Shown here: one piece after another, positions 36,752 to 44,069 of the stretch | How positions within the stretch are numbered: position 1 is the first letter of the stretch | Layout: the number at the start of each line of letters is the position of its first letter | Source of the DNA: Chlorobiaceae bacterium | GTDB lineage: Bacteria; Bacteroidota; Ignavibacteria; UBA10030; SZUA-254 | Assembly (NCBI GenBank): GCA_013824245.1 | Contig: PNNN01000053.1 | Coordinates: forward strand, 1 to 47,072 | Direction: 5' to 3' | Length of the DNA stretch: 47,072 nt | The notes under the pieces: generated by a model | What the model saw: the letters and a program-made list of their open reading frames with translations, nothing else | Told to the model about the DNA's origin: nothing | The model's database searches: none | Made by a program: the position numbers and the translations under genes

Positions 36752-37318
36752 CGTCCGTTTACATAATCGATATTAAACAACTTAAATATGACCTATTTGA
36801 ATTAAATGAGTTTATTCCATTTAAAATATGAATTTTTATTGATTCATCAAACGGTTTTGTGATAGAATTCTCTAATGCATTGAAATTGATATTTTTGAAA
36901 GATATTAAATGTGCTATAGGAACCAGTGACAGCTTGTAAAGCTGAAGATAAATAATCATCAAACTATTACAACATTTCTTGCGAGAATGAGTGGCAAGTT
37001 AAAAGCACAGACCTCTTATCTATAGTACCACAAGTTTAATATACCAACAAGTATAAAATCAGGATTTATGTCTGTAGATACATACTTAAGCGTGCACATG
37101 CTACAGACGATAGGTAATATACTGCTAATAGATTGGTCAATCGGAGTTTTCGAAAATCATCACACCTGCAACAAATCTTCACAGCAATTGCTTTTGTTGT
37201 ACCGGTGAACTATTATAAAATTCACTTTGAAAATTCATTATTATCCTTGAGATTTCCTCAGCCATAATTTTTAGACCGCCTATGGTAAACATATTATTTT
37301 TCTTTCATTTCGCATGAT
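36752..37318. other. AT-rich intergenic region upstream of the cytochrome operon
   Basis: About 570 bp between the pdxB stop and the cytochrome operon start. An open frame of 67 codons at 36759-36962 shows no protein-like composition and is probably chance. The operon promoter should lie here, but I see no convincing hexamer pair. No hairpin terminator was found after pdxB. Confidence 0.6.
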
Positions 37319-38437
37319 TTATTTGAATCCAATATGTTTTACAATATTTTCGATCTCTTTATTCACGTTTAAGAGATTAACTTTAAAAGTCCCGAACTCG
37401 CGCCTCAACGGATATTCTCCTCTTTGCTTTTCGAATGTACCGGGAGACAAACGCAATGAGTGATCATCTTCAAGAATATCGTATGTGCTTTGTATAAGTT
37501 TACCCATTATTTCTTGATGATTAAGGTTTTTGCAATCCATTTCAGTCGTAGTAACCTGTGGTATCGGTATATCATCCGGATACCAATCTTTTAGATCAAA
37601 ACCGAAATGCCTGCAAAAAGAATTGACGCTCATAGCGGTACCGTTCGCTTTTCCATCGGCAGAATAACCTGCTATATGGGGTGTTCCAATATCTACCAAA
37701 TCTAAAAGTTCGAGATCAATATATGGCTCATTCTCCCACACATCTAATACACAACCTTTCAATTTCTTTTTCTGAAGGACTTCTTTAATCGATTCCGTTT
37801 TAACAACTTCACCTCTTGATGTATTGATTAGAATTTGATTTTCATTTAATCCCGATAAAAATTTATCATCAACCAGATGATATGTTTTATCCTGTCCCTC
37901 ATAATTTAAAGGTACGTGAATCGTTATAATATCAGATTTGGATATGATAGTTTCCAACGATACGAAAGATTTAGAACCCTCCAATCGTTCGCGCGGCGGA
38001 TCATTCAATAAAACCTTCATGCCAAGAGTTTCACATAGAGCGGCAACCTTCCTTCCAACGTATCCAACTCCAACAACACCAATAGTTACATTAGGTAAAG
38101 AAAGTTTAAATTTCTCTATCTGGAAAAACAGAGCAGATGCTAAATATTGTTGCACAGAAGAAGAGTTACACCCTTCGGCATTTGTCCAGGTTATTTTGCC
38201 TGAACGGCAGTACTCTGTATCGATATGATCGAAACCGATTGTGGCGGTTGCAATAAATTTTACTTTTGTTCCCTCCAGTAAATTCGCGTTGCATTTGGTT
38301 CGGGTTCGGACGATGAGCGCATCGGCATCCAATATATCTTTTCTGGAAATTTTACTTCCTTCTAGATATACCACCTCGGCATACTTCTCAAGCACACCTT
38401 TGATAAACGGAATTTTATCGTCTACTACAACCTTCAT
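37319..38437 (-). CDS. pdxB: 4-phosphoerythronate dehydrogenase PdxB
   Basis: The 372-residue D-isomer-specific 2-hydroxyacid dehydrogenase oxidises 4-phospho-D-erythronate in pyridoxal phosphate synthesis (DXP-dependent route). PdxB-type features are present: the N-terminal VVDDKIPFIKGV, the catalytic-domain start VRTRTKCN, FIATATIGFDHID, and AEGCNSSSVQQYLASAL. The NAD motif is GVVGVGYVGRKV, the catalytic arginine lies in NTSRGEVV, the acid in LDVWENEP, and the histidine in GTPHIAGYS. A C-terminal dimerisation tail follows the core, as in PdxB. Length fits the family. It is monocistronic; the gene to its right is separated by a terminator. Confidence 0.92.
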   Translation of the reverse strand: MKVVVDDKIPFIKGVLEKYAEVVYLEGSKISRKDILDADALIVRTRTKCNANLLEGTKVKFIATATIGFDHIDTEYCRSGKITWTNAEGCNSSSVQQYLASALFFQIEKFKLSLPNVTIGVVGVGYVGRKVAALCETLGMKVLLNDPPRERLEGSKSFVSLETIISKSDIITIHVPLNYEGQDKTYHLVDDKFLSGLNENQILINTSRGEVVKTESIKEVLQKKKLKGCVLDVWENEPYIDLELLDLVDIGTPHIAGYSADGKANGTAMSVNSFCRHFGFDLKDWYPDDIPIPQVTTTEMDCKNLNHQEIMGKLIQSTYDILEDDHSLRLSPGTFEKQRGEYPLRREFGTFKVNLLNVNKEIENIVKHIGFK

Positions 38438-38540
38438 ATCACTATTAAGAAACTTCGAGGATGATAATTAATTTTTTTCTGATCAGCCCACATATTACTT
38501 TCCACACGGAATAATAGTTAATTTTTCATTGAGATTCAAC

Positions 38541-38570
38541 AAATAAAAACACCCGCATATTCTGCGGGTG
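38541..38570 (-). terminator. Rho-independent terminator
   Basis: CACCCGCA and TGCGGGTG form an 8-bp stem (38550-38557 and 38563-38570) with a T-rich run on the minus strand after it. It ends transcription from the hypothetical gene 38606-39397. Confidence 0.85.
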
Positions 38571-38605
38571 ATTCGTATGTTACCGGTATATTTTCTTCCT
38601 AAATC

Positions 38606-39397
38606 TTACTGCGCAAATTTCCACCAATCGTAGTATTGATTTTCCAATTGGTCGATCGGCGGCATCGGATAAAAAACCAGTTCGGAACCGCTGGCAAACC
38701 AAAAGCCGTGACGGATCAACGCATAGGAGGCAACCGATAAAGTTGTATTCAGATTCAAGGTCTTTGTTTTTTTGTTAAGATTCTTTTTTAATTCCGATAT
38801 ATATTCGAACAACCGAGTTGGATTATTTTCGGGTATCGGTGAATACATCATCTCTCGATTCTTGTTCATCTCAAGAAATTCATCAACGAAAAACTCATAT
38901 TGTGTAAAGCAGATTTTCGGCGCACCCTTCGATTTTGTCTCGGTCGTAATATATTTTCCGAATGCCCTTTGGTCTAATGTTGATGCCACCAAATTTGAGA
39001 GTGGCGTAATTTCCTGATATATTCGCACTAAACCGGGTTCGTTTACAGCGGTGTATGGTTTCGATTCTATTTCAAGCGTTTTACCGTTGGCTGTAACAAG
39101 GTATAAGTTTTTGAGCGCTTTAAGATCAACATGTTCTAACACACTGTATGAAGATATGAATTTTGTTTTCTTTGGAGTGCCGTTGGGGTGTGCTACGGTT
39201 TCAGCCAAATAACGATCAATCTCGAAATATGGATTTCGGAAATTAATGTCAATTTCAACAAATATAACTTTCCCCCTGAAATGTTTCGTGCTGCCGATAG
39301 TGTAATGTTGCGCAAACTCAACCGGTTTTAATTCGGAAGCAACTAACGCATTCACAGGAAAAACAATCATATAAAGATGTTTCTCGTATTTTTCCAT
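38606..39397 (-). CDS. Uncharacterised 263-residue protein
   Basis: I do not recognise this protein. It has no signal peptide or membrane helix. It opens MEKYEKHLYMIVFPVNALVASELKP-like (N-terminal residues variable), contains GKVIFVEIDINFRNPYFEID, a KKTKFISSYSVLEHVDL segment, and ends with LENQYYDWWKFAQ, rich in aromatics. Composition is that of a soluble protein with mixed alpha/beta structure. It is transcribed alone between pdxB and the ABC transporter and has its own terminator. No function can be inferred. Confidence 0.75.
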   Translation of the reverse strand: MEKYEKHLYMIVFPVNALVASELKPVEFAQHYTIGSTKHFRGKVIFVEIDINFRNPYFEIDRYLAETVAHPNGTPKKTKFISSYSVLEHVDLKALKNLYLVTANGKTLEIESKPYTAVNEPGLVRIYQEITPLSNLVASTLDQRAFGKYITTETKSKGAPKICFTQYEFFVDEFLEMNKNREMMYSPIPENNPTRLFEYISELKKNLNKKTKTLNLNTTLSVASYALIRHGFWFASGSELVFYPMPPIDQLENQYYDWWKFAQ

Positions 39398-39610
39398 TTA
39401 TTGATATTCCTTTTATTATTCTGATAAACTCAAATATTTAATAAATCGTACACAGAGAATTTAAGCATCGTTATAAAAATAAGATGCTCTCAATATTAAT
39501 AACATAATATTAACGGATTTGGTTACCGATTGTGCCGGACTTTCACTGATAAGTAAAATATGCAGAATTACTGAAAATGCAAAATTGAAACGTTTTAGAG
39601 ATTCAATATA

Positions 39611-41074
39611 TCAATCGTTTCTTAGCGCCTCAACAGGATCGATTCGCGAAGCGCGGGCAGCCGGATAAAATCCGGCAAGAACACTAACACCAATCCCGAC
39701 TGCCAAAGATATCAGAATTAACCATACAGGCAACGCGAATAATTGCATATCAGGTATTCCCTGATCGCGCATATAAGATTGCGCAACCATCGAAATAATT
39801 CTCGTGATTGTCCATCCCACAAATATACCCAAGGTTGTTCCGATCAGACCGATCATCCCTGATTCGAAAAGAAATAAAATGCCGATATCCCGTTCATACG
39901 CCCCCAACGATTTTAATATTCCTATTTCACGTTTCCGTTCTATAATCGACATGACCATCGTGTTCACAATTCCGAGCGAGGCAGTGATAAGAGCGATCAA
40001 ACCGATAATGCCGAGACCGATATCAAAATAAAAGAAGAATTTTTGAATTTCTTTGAACTGTTCTGCAAAGCTGAAGGTTTTATATCCAAGATGTTCTATT
40101 GTGTCTTTTATACTTTGATAAGGGGTATGCGAATCCAAATCAAGTGTAACCTGCGAATATGAGAACCCGTTAATGTCGTCCGATTCTTTTAAAAATGTCC
40201 CGCTGCTCATGGCGCTAAATATTTCCACTGGGTTTTGACTGAAGCCATTCGACCGAAAGCGTTCTGCCGTTGCTATGGGGATAATCACAGGTTCAATCTT
40301 CATTCGCCCCGACCGCACAACATCCCTAACTCCGCACACAACCAGAGTATCGGTTAGCTTTTCCTGAGCGTTCATGAAACCATTTAAGAACCGACGGATT
40401 ACACTATTTACCTCGGAACGAATCACCTTTGCACGATAGCGGCTATTCAACAATGAATCGAAATGGATTTTCTTAATACGATCTAAAAGAGATTCACCTT
40501 TGTCCACTAATATATGCGCCAATCCACTATCGATCTGAGATACATGCACATAGGCAATCACCTTTTTACCGATAACTGAATCCGGAACAGCAATACCCAA
40601 CTGCTTAACTACCTCCGATGAAATAATAATTTGTTTTGAACTATCGGAATCAAATGTTTTTCCAGTGTTAATGCGGGAATATAATTTTGTTTGAATAGCT
40701 TCTGAAGATATAGACTGCGCCCGCGAGGTAATAATCGAATCGCCGAATTTAATTTTTATTGAAAAAGCATCATAGGGATAAACGAGATTAACACCGGAGA
40801 TTTTTGCAAATCGGGTAAGCGCTTGTTTATCGAGTTTAGGATGTACAATTGTATCGACGCCGTTCGATTTATCTTTCGGATACACATACATTGTTGTGAA
40901 TAATCCGAGATCGTTATATTGCCGCTCTATATTTTGTTGATTGCCGGCGCCAAACGAAATCATGGAAACAAAGGCGGCAATTGCAATCGTAACTCCCGCT
41001 ACGGTTAATGAAGCCCGCAATTTCATTCGCCACATATTCCCAAGCGAAATTCTAAGCATATCGGGAACAGTCAT
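39611..41074 (-). CDS. ABC transporter permease, MacB/FtsX type
   Basis: The 487-residue permease has an N-terminal membrane helix (about 16-42, RASLTVAGVTIAIAAFVSMISF), a large periplasmic domain (about 43-345) and three C-terminal helices of the FtsX type (about 355-385, 402-430, 450-470). ASLGIVNTMVMSIIERKREIGILKSLGA in the first C-terminal helix region and the ending ASRIDPVEALR are diagnostic of this group. Unlike MacB itself the ATPase is a separate gene, directly upstream with a 4-bp overlap. Such pairs move lipoproteins, lipids or small molecules from the inner membrane; the substrate is unknown here. Confidence 0.9.
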   Translation of the reverse strand: MTVPDMLRISLGNMWRMKLRASLTVAGVTIAIAAFVSMISFGAGNQQNIERQYNDLGLFTTMYVYPKDKSNGVDTIVHPKLDKQALTRFAKISGVNLVYPYDAFSIKIKFGDSIITSRAQSISSEAIQTKLYSRINTGKTFDSDSSKQIIISSEVVKQLGIAVPDSVIGKKVIAYVHVSQIDSGLAHILVDKGESLLDRIKKIHFDSLLNSRYRAKVIRSEVNSVIRRFLNGFMNAQEKLTDTLVVCGVRDVVRSGRMKIEPVIIPIATAERFRSNGFSQNPVEIFSAMSSGTFLKESDDINGFSYSQVTLDLDSHTPYQSIKDTIEHLGYKTFSFAEQFKEIQKFFFYFDIGLGIIGLIALITASLGIVNTMVMSIIERKREIGILKSLGAYERDIGILFLFESGMIGLIGTTLGIFVGWTITRIISMVAQSYMRDQGIPDMQLFALPVWLILISLAVGIGVSVLAGFYPAARASRIDPVEALRND

Positions 41075-41793
41075 ATTTGCATACTCCCTTCCCCTTTGGC
41101 GCCATCACCCTCTGCTATCTTGCCATACTGCATTTTAATTATTCTATTGGAATTCTTTTTCGCCAATTCAATATTGTGTGTGACCAGAATAATAGTATAA
41201 TTTTCTTTATTGAGATTATTGATTAGCGAGGCAATTTGCTGAGCGTTCTCGTAATCTAAATTTCCGGTCGGTTCATCTGCAAAAAGAATTTCGGGTTTTT
41301 TCACAATCGCACGTGCTAATGCAACCCGTTGTTGTTCACCTCCCGACAAATCTGCAGGTTTGTGCGTTACGCGGTCCGATAAACCCAACTGTTCTAAAAT
41401 TGCCTGCGATTGCCTGCGCCGCTCTTTTGCATTGGTTCCATTGAAGTATAGGGCAATCTCAACATTCTGTAAAGCGGTGAATTGCGGTATCAAGTTGAAT
41501 GATTGAAATACCATACCTACTTTCTTTGCACGATACAATGCAAGCTCACGCTTTGTCATGAGCTGCAGGGCTGTCCCCTGAAATTCAACTGTACCGGATG
41601 TGGGAGAATCTAAACCGGACAACAAATTTAACAATGTAGTTTTGCCTGAACCGGAAGAACCAACGATGCTGATATATTCACCGCGTTCGACAGAAACTGA
41701 GACATCATCAAGCGCGCGTACTTCACTCGACCCACGACGATAACTTCGCGATAGGTTTCGTGCCTTGAGCCAACTTGTTGATTTCATTTCCAT
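41071..41793 (-). CDS. ABC transporter ATP-binding protein, LolD/MacB type
   Basis: The 240-residue ATPase has every ABC motif: Walker A GSSGSGKTT, Q loop region FQSFNLIPQF, signature LSGGEQQRVALARAI, Walker B EILFADEPTGNLD and the switch histidine in LVTHN. Sequence type matches the LolD/MacB/FtsE export class. The start was placed at the first ATG (41793); a second ATG two codons later is possible. It overlaps the permease start by 4 bp and forms the transporter with it. Confidence 0.93.
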   Translation of the reverse strand: MEMKSTSWLKARNLSRSYRRGSSEVRALDDVSVSVERGEYISIVGSSGSGKTTLLNLLSGLDSPTSGTVEFQGTALQLMTKRELALYRAKKVGMVFQSFNLIPQFTALQNVEIALYFNGTNAKERRRQSQAILEQLGLSDRVTHKPADLSGGEQQRVALARAIVKKPEILFADEPTGNLDYENAQQIASLINNLNKENYTIILVTHNIELAKKNSNRIIKMQYGKIAEGDGAKGEGSMQI

Positions 41794-42453
41794 GCAGTAT
41801 GATAATTCATAATAATTTGATAGAGTAAATTAAAAGTACAACATCGGTACGATATACCTGCCCGACTCTGTCGTTCGAGCGTGCGTCAGTCAGGATTTAG
41901 TATCTAAACTTCACTTTGTGTCTTAGCGCCTTTGTGCATCTATTTTTTCTCGCCACTAAGTTACGAAGGCACGAAGTTAAACAATAAATCAAGACATTTG
42001 AAATATTAGAGACTTCTGAAAAATCTCTCCGACTGTCACCCTGATCCCGTCAGAAAACGGGAGAAGGGTCTCAAATCCTTTAAAATCGAGATGTTTCGCT
42101 CCGCTCAACATGACAAAAAGAATAATTCAGAAGTCCCTATTATTAAATAGCCGAATCTAAAACTGTTGAAACAGTTGATATCCTTCCCTTTTTATCAGTA
42201 ACCCACGACTTAAGTCGTGGGTTAACCAAAAAACCATTTTATCATTTAACCGTTTCAACGGTTTATAAACAATTTTTTCAGAAGTCTCAAATCTTTTCTC
42301 GTAAATATGTGGCTAAAGCCGCCTATCTTTTCTTTTCCTTAATCAGTTCACTGAAGTGAGCTGCCATAAATATACTTAAATATTTACTTCAATTGCTCAT
42401 ACAATTTATTGGAAAAATGGCTTTAGCCGCATCAGTTATTTCTATGCTCATTT
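41794..42453. other. Repeat-rich intergenic region with no gene
   Basis: About 660 bp with no coding potential. It contains an inverted pair GAGACTTCTGAAAAAT (42009-42024) and ATTTTTTCAGAAGTCTC (42272-42288), plus six short palindromes: 42161-42176, 42200-42223, 42248-42263, 42311-42320, 42345-42362 and 42419-42428. A TTTCGCTCCGCTCAACATGA-type segment at about 42090-42110 is similar to dispersed repeats seen in relatives. The left part (41794-42000) holds nothing I recognise. Confidence 0.75.
42009..42288. repeat. Possible MITE-like element with inverted ends
   Basis: Ends of 16-17 bp are inverted copies, differing by one T. The internal sequence has no gene but holds three of the palindromes. 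A partial third copy, ATTCAGAAGTC, lies at 42125-42135. No target-site duplication was identified, so mobility is unproven. Confidence 0.4.
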
Positions 42454-43017
42454 TTATTTCTTTCGATGAATTTTATAATTTGCTCTCGGCTCTTCAACAC
42501 CAAAACCGATCCGTCTTTTTGGCTTTTCCGGTGGTTGAAGTAGTTGCCGGATTGCTTCAAAGATAGCTTGTATTTGTGTGTCATGTTTTTCAATTTTGTG
42601 CTCAAGTTCTGAAAGCTTCTGGGCAAGTTCTTTATTAGTAGAGAGTAGATCCCGAATTTTTACAAATACACGCATAATACCGATGTTTACCTGGACAGCA
42701 TTTTTGCTTCTTAAAACACTCGAGAGCATTGCAACACCTTGTTCGGTAAATACATACGGGTAATACCTACGTCCACCTTTACCTATCTTTGAGGTTTCAA
42801 TTTGAAACCTCAAAAGTACCTGACGATATTCCTCATCCGTTAGTTGGAACATAAAGTCTTCAGGAAATCTGTCTCTGTTTCGTTTTACTGCAAGGTTTAG
42901 TGACTTCGTTGGTACACCATAAAGTTACGCCAGATGACTGTCAAGCATTACTTTATGACCACGAATGAGATAAATCCGATGTTCTATAATTTCAGATGGT
43001 ATTATTTTAGTGTTCAT
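42454..43017 (-). pseudogene. ORF6N domain gene with an in-frame stop
   Basis: Reading from the ATG at 43017, the frame has the ORF6N domain start (PSEIIEHRIYLIRGHKVMLDS). Codon 31 is TAA (42925-42927), where the family has a glutamate (LAELYGV becomes LA-stop-LYGV). The frame then continues intact to 42454: VPTKSLNLAVKRNRDRFPED, GGRRYYPYVFTEQGVAMLSSV and a coiled C terminus (LSELEHKIEKHD). ORF6N proteins are DNA-binding, KilA-N/ANT-linked, often in phages or beside restriction-modification genes. A shorter product from 42852 would lack the N-terminal part. This is most simply a recent nonsense pseudogene. Confidence 0.85.
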
Positions 43018-43139
43018 AAAATATCCTTCCCGATATTTTTGTTTCCCTCAATTATATTTTGTTCTTCGCCGGTAATGTTATACAGTTTGTACACAAGCTC
43101 ATCAATCTCCCTATCTGTCGCTTTTATTTGATGCTCGAA
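43014..43139 (-). pseudogene. Duplicated C-terminal fragment of the methylase gene
   Basis: The minus strand encodes about 41 residues starting FEHQIKATDREIDELV and ending with a TGA that overlaps the ORF6N ATG. The first 16 residues are identical to the C terminus of the type IIG enzyme ending at 44070, and the rest is related. A stop codon precedes it, so it is only a remnant. It suggests that a methylase gene once ran into the ORF6N gene. Confidence 0.85.
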
Positions 43140-43161
43140 TCACGAAGTGATGGCTTTGCCA
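43139..43161. repeat. Two abutting short palindromes at a pseudogene breakpoint
   Basis: ATCAC-GAA-GTGAT (43139-43151) is followed at once by TGGC-TTT-GCCA (43151-43161). They mark the point where similarity between the methylase tail fragment and its parent stops, suggesting the palindrome took part in the rearrangement. Confidence 0.7.
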
Positions 43162-43205
43162 CAATTCCTTTTCGCCCCTTTTAACCATCCCTAAAGACTT
43201 AATGG

Positions 43206-43505
43206 TTATTTTTTATCTGTATTTGCAGCTTGCTCACCGCTTGAAGTGTTTTGACCACCCCCAGAGGATTGAGTTGGTTGTTGAACAGGTTGTTCTAATG
43301 GAATTTTTGGTAAAGCTTGTGGAACCATTCCTTTTATCCCATCTGCTATATTTGTTGATGGTGGTACATTACCACCTACAATTACCTCACCCGCCAAATT
43401 TAACTTAGGTGGGACCTCACCGAACTCAATTACTTTATTCACTTGTGGGGGAACTTGACCCTCGGTTAATTTTACCTGCTTACTTTCACTTTTTTCTTCT
43501 GCCAT
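43206..43505 (-). CDS. Small proline-rich repeat protein
   Basis: The 99-residue protein has three VPP repeats: GQVPPQVNKV, GEVPPKLNLA and GNVPPSTNIA, about 15 residues apart. The C terminus is low-complexity, rich in Q, P, S and G. It has no signal peptide or membrane helix. A good AGGAG site precedes the ATG. It follows the 144-residue membrane protein by 15 bp, at the end of the type IIG operon. It looks like a disordered adaptor or scaffold; I do not recognise its family. Confidence 0.65.
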   Translation of the reverse strand: MAEEKSESKQVKLTEGQVPPQVNKVIEFGEVPPKLNLAGEVIVGGNVPPSTNIADGIKGMVPQALPKIPLEQPVQQPTQSSGGGQNTSSGEQAANTDKK

Positions 43506-43520
43506 TTTATTTCTCCTAGT

Positions 43521-43955
43521 TTATTTATTTATAAAGTTTATTGATACAAAATATACTGTTGTTAACACGGCCAAGACAAAAAAAATTGCTGAGCAAATGT
43601 TTAGAACTTTAGTTGTTGTCGCCCACCCGTTTTTTGCCTGAAGCGCCTCTGTTTTCTCTCTAATATAATAGTCTTCAGTTATATTCAATTGTCGTGTATA
43701 AGCCTGTTGGCTTGCAAGGAATGACAAAAGGGTGATGAGAATCGAAGCTGAAAAAAAAATCCAAGACGTTATCAAGATTCCTTTATGTATTATCTCTGTT
43801 TGAGGAAAGATATCTTTTAAAAAAGTTACAGATAGACTTAAGAAACCTGTTGAAAGTGTTAGCACGTATTTATCAAATTGCTGGTAGCTTACCTGTTGGG
43901 CTTCAACAAGAAGTTTTCTTTCATCAAGATATATTTCTACTTTATCTTTGCTCAT
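43521..43955 (-). CDS. Three-helix membrane protein of the type IIG operon
   Basis: The 144-residue protein has an acidic N terminus, then three hydrophobic segments (about 30-49, 59-81, 117-141). A charged loop lies between segments two and three (SQQAYTRQLNITEDYYIREK). I do not recognise the family. Its ATG overlaps the stop of the 32-residue ORF upstream (ATGA). Small membrane proteins beside defence genes can be effectors, but nothing in the sequence proves it. Confidence 0.7.
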   Translation of the reverse strand: MSKDKVEIYLDERKLLVEAQQVSYQQFDKYVLTLSTGFLSLSVTFLKDIFPQTEIIHKGILITSWIFFSASILITLLSFLASQQAYTRQLNITEDYYIREKTEALQAKNGWATTTKVLNICSAIFFVLAVLTTVYFVSINFINK

Positions 43956-44050
43956 CGTTTAACCAAAAGATACAAAATTTTGAATCCTACAGCAAGTTCA
44001 GCTAAGAATAAAGGTATCTGTTCGACAAGTAATTCGTTTATGACTGCCAT
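43952..44050 (-). CDS. 32-residue hydrophobic peptide
   Basis: An ATG at 44050 opens a 32-codon frame with hydrophobic residues and the segment LLVEQIPLFLAELAVGFK, ending KR. Its TGA overlaps the ATG of the next gene, and it starts 20 bp after the methylase stop. The size is below usual annotation limits; the ATGA junction is the main support that it is real. Confidence 0.5.
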   Translation of the reverse strand: MAVINELLVEQIPLFLAELAVGFKILYLLVKR

Positions 44051-44069
44051 ACTTATTCTCTCTTTAATT

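Noticed and set aside
36759-36962. 67-codon open frame upstream of the cytochrome operon
   Set aside because: AT-rich chance frame; composition and lack of a ribosome-binding site do not support a gene.
16477-42927. Stop-codon reassignment (TAA as sense)
   Set aside because: Only two TAA interruptions are seen, in accessory genes, while many intact genes end in TAA.
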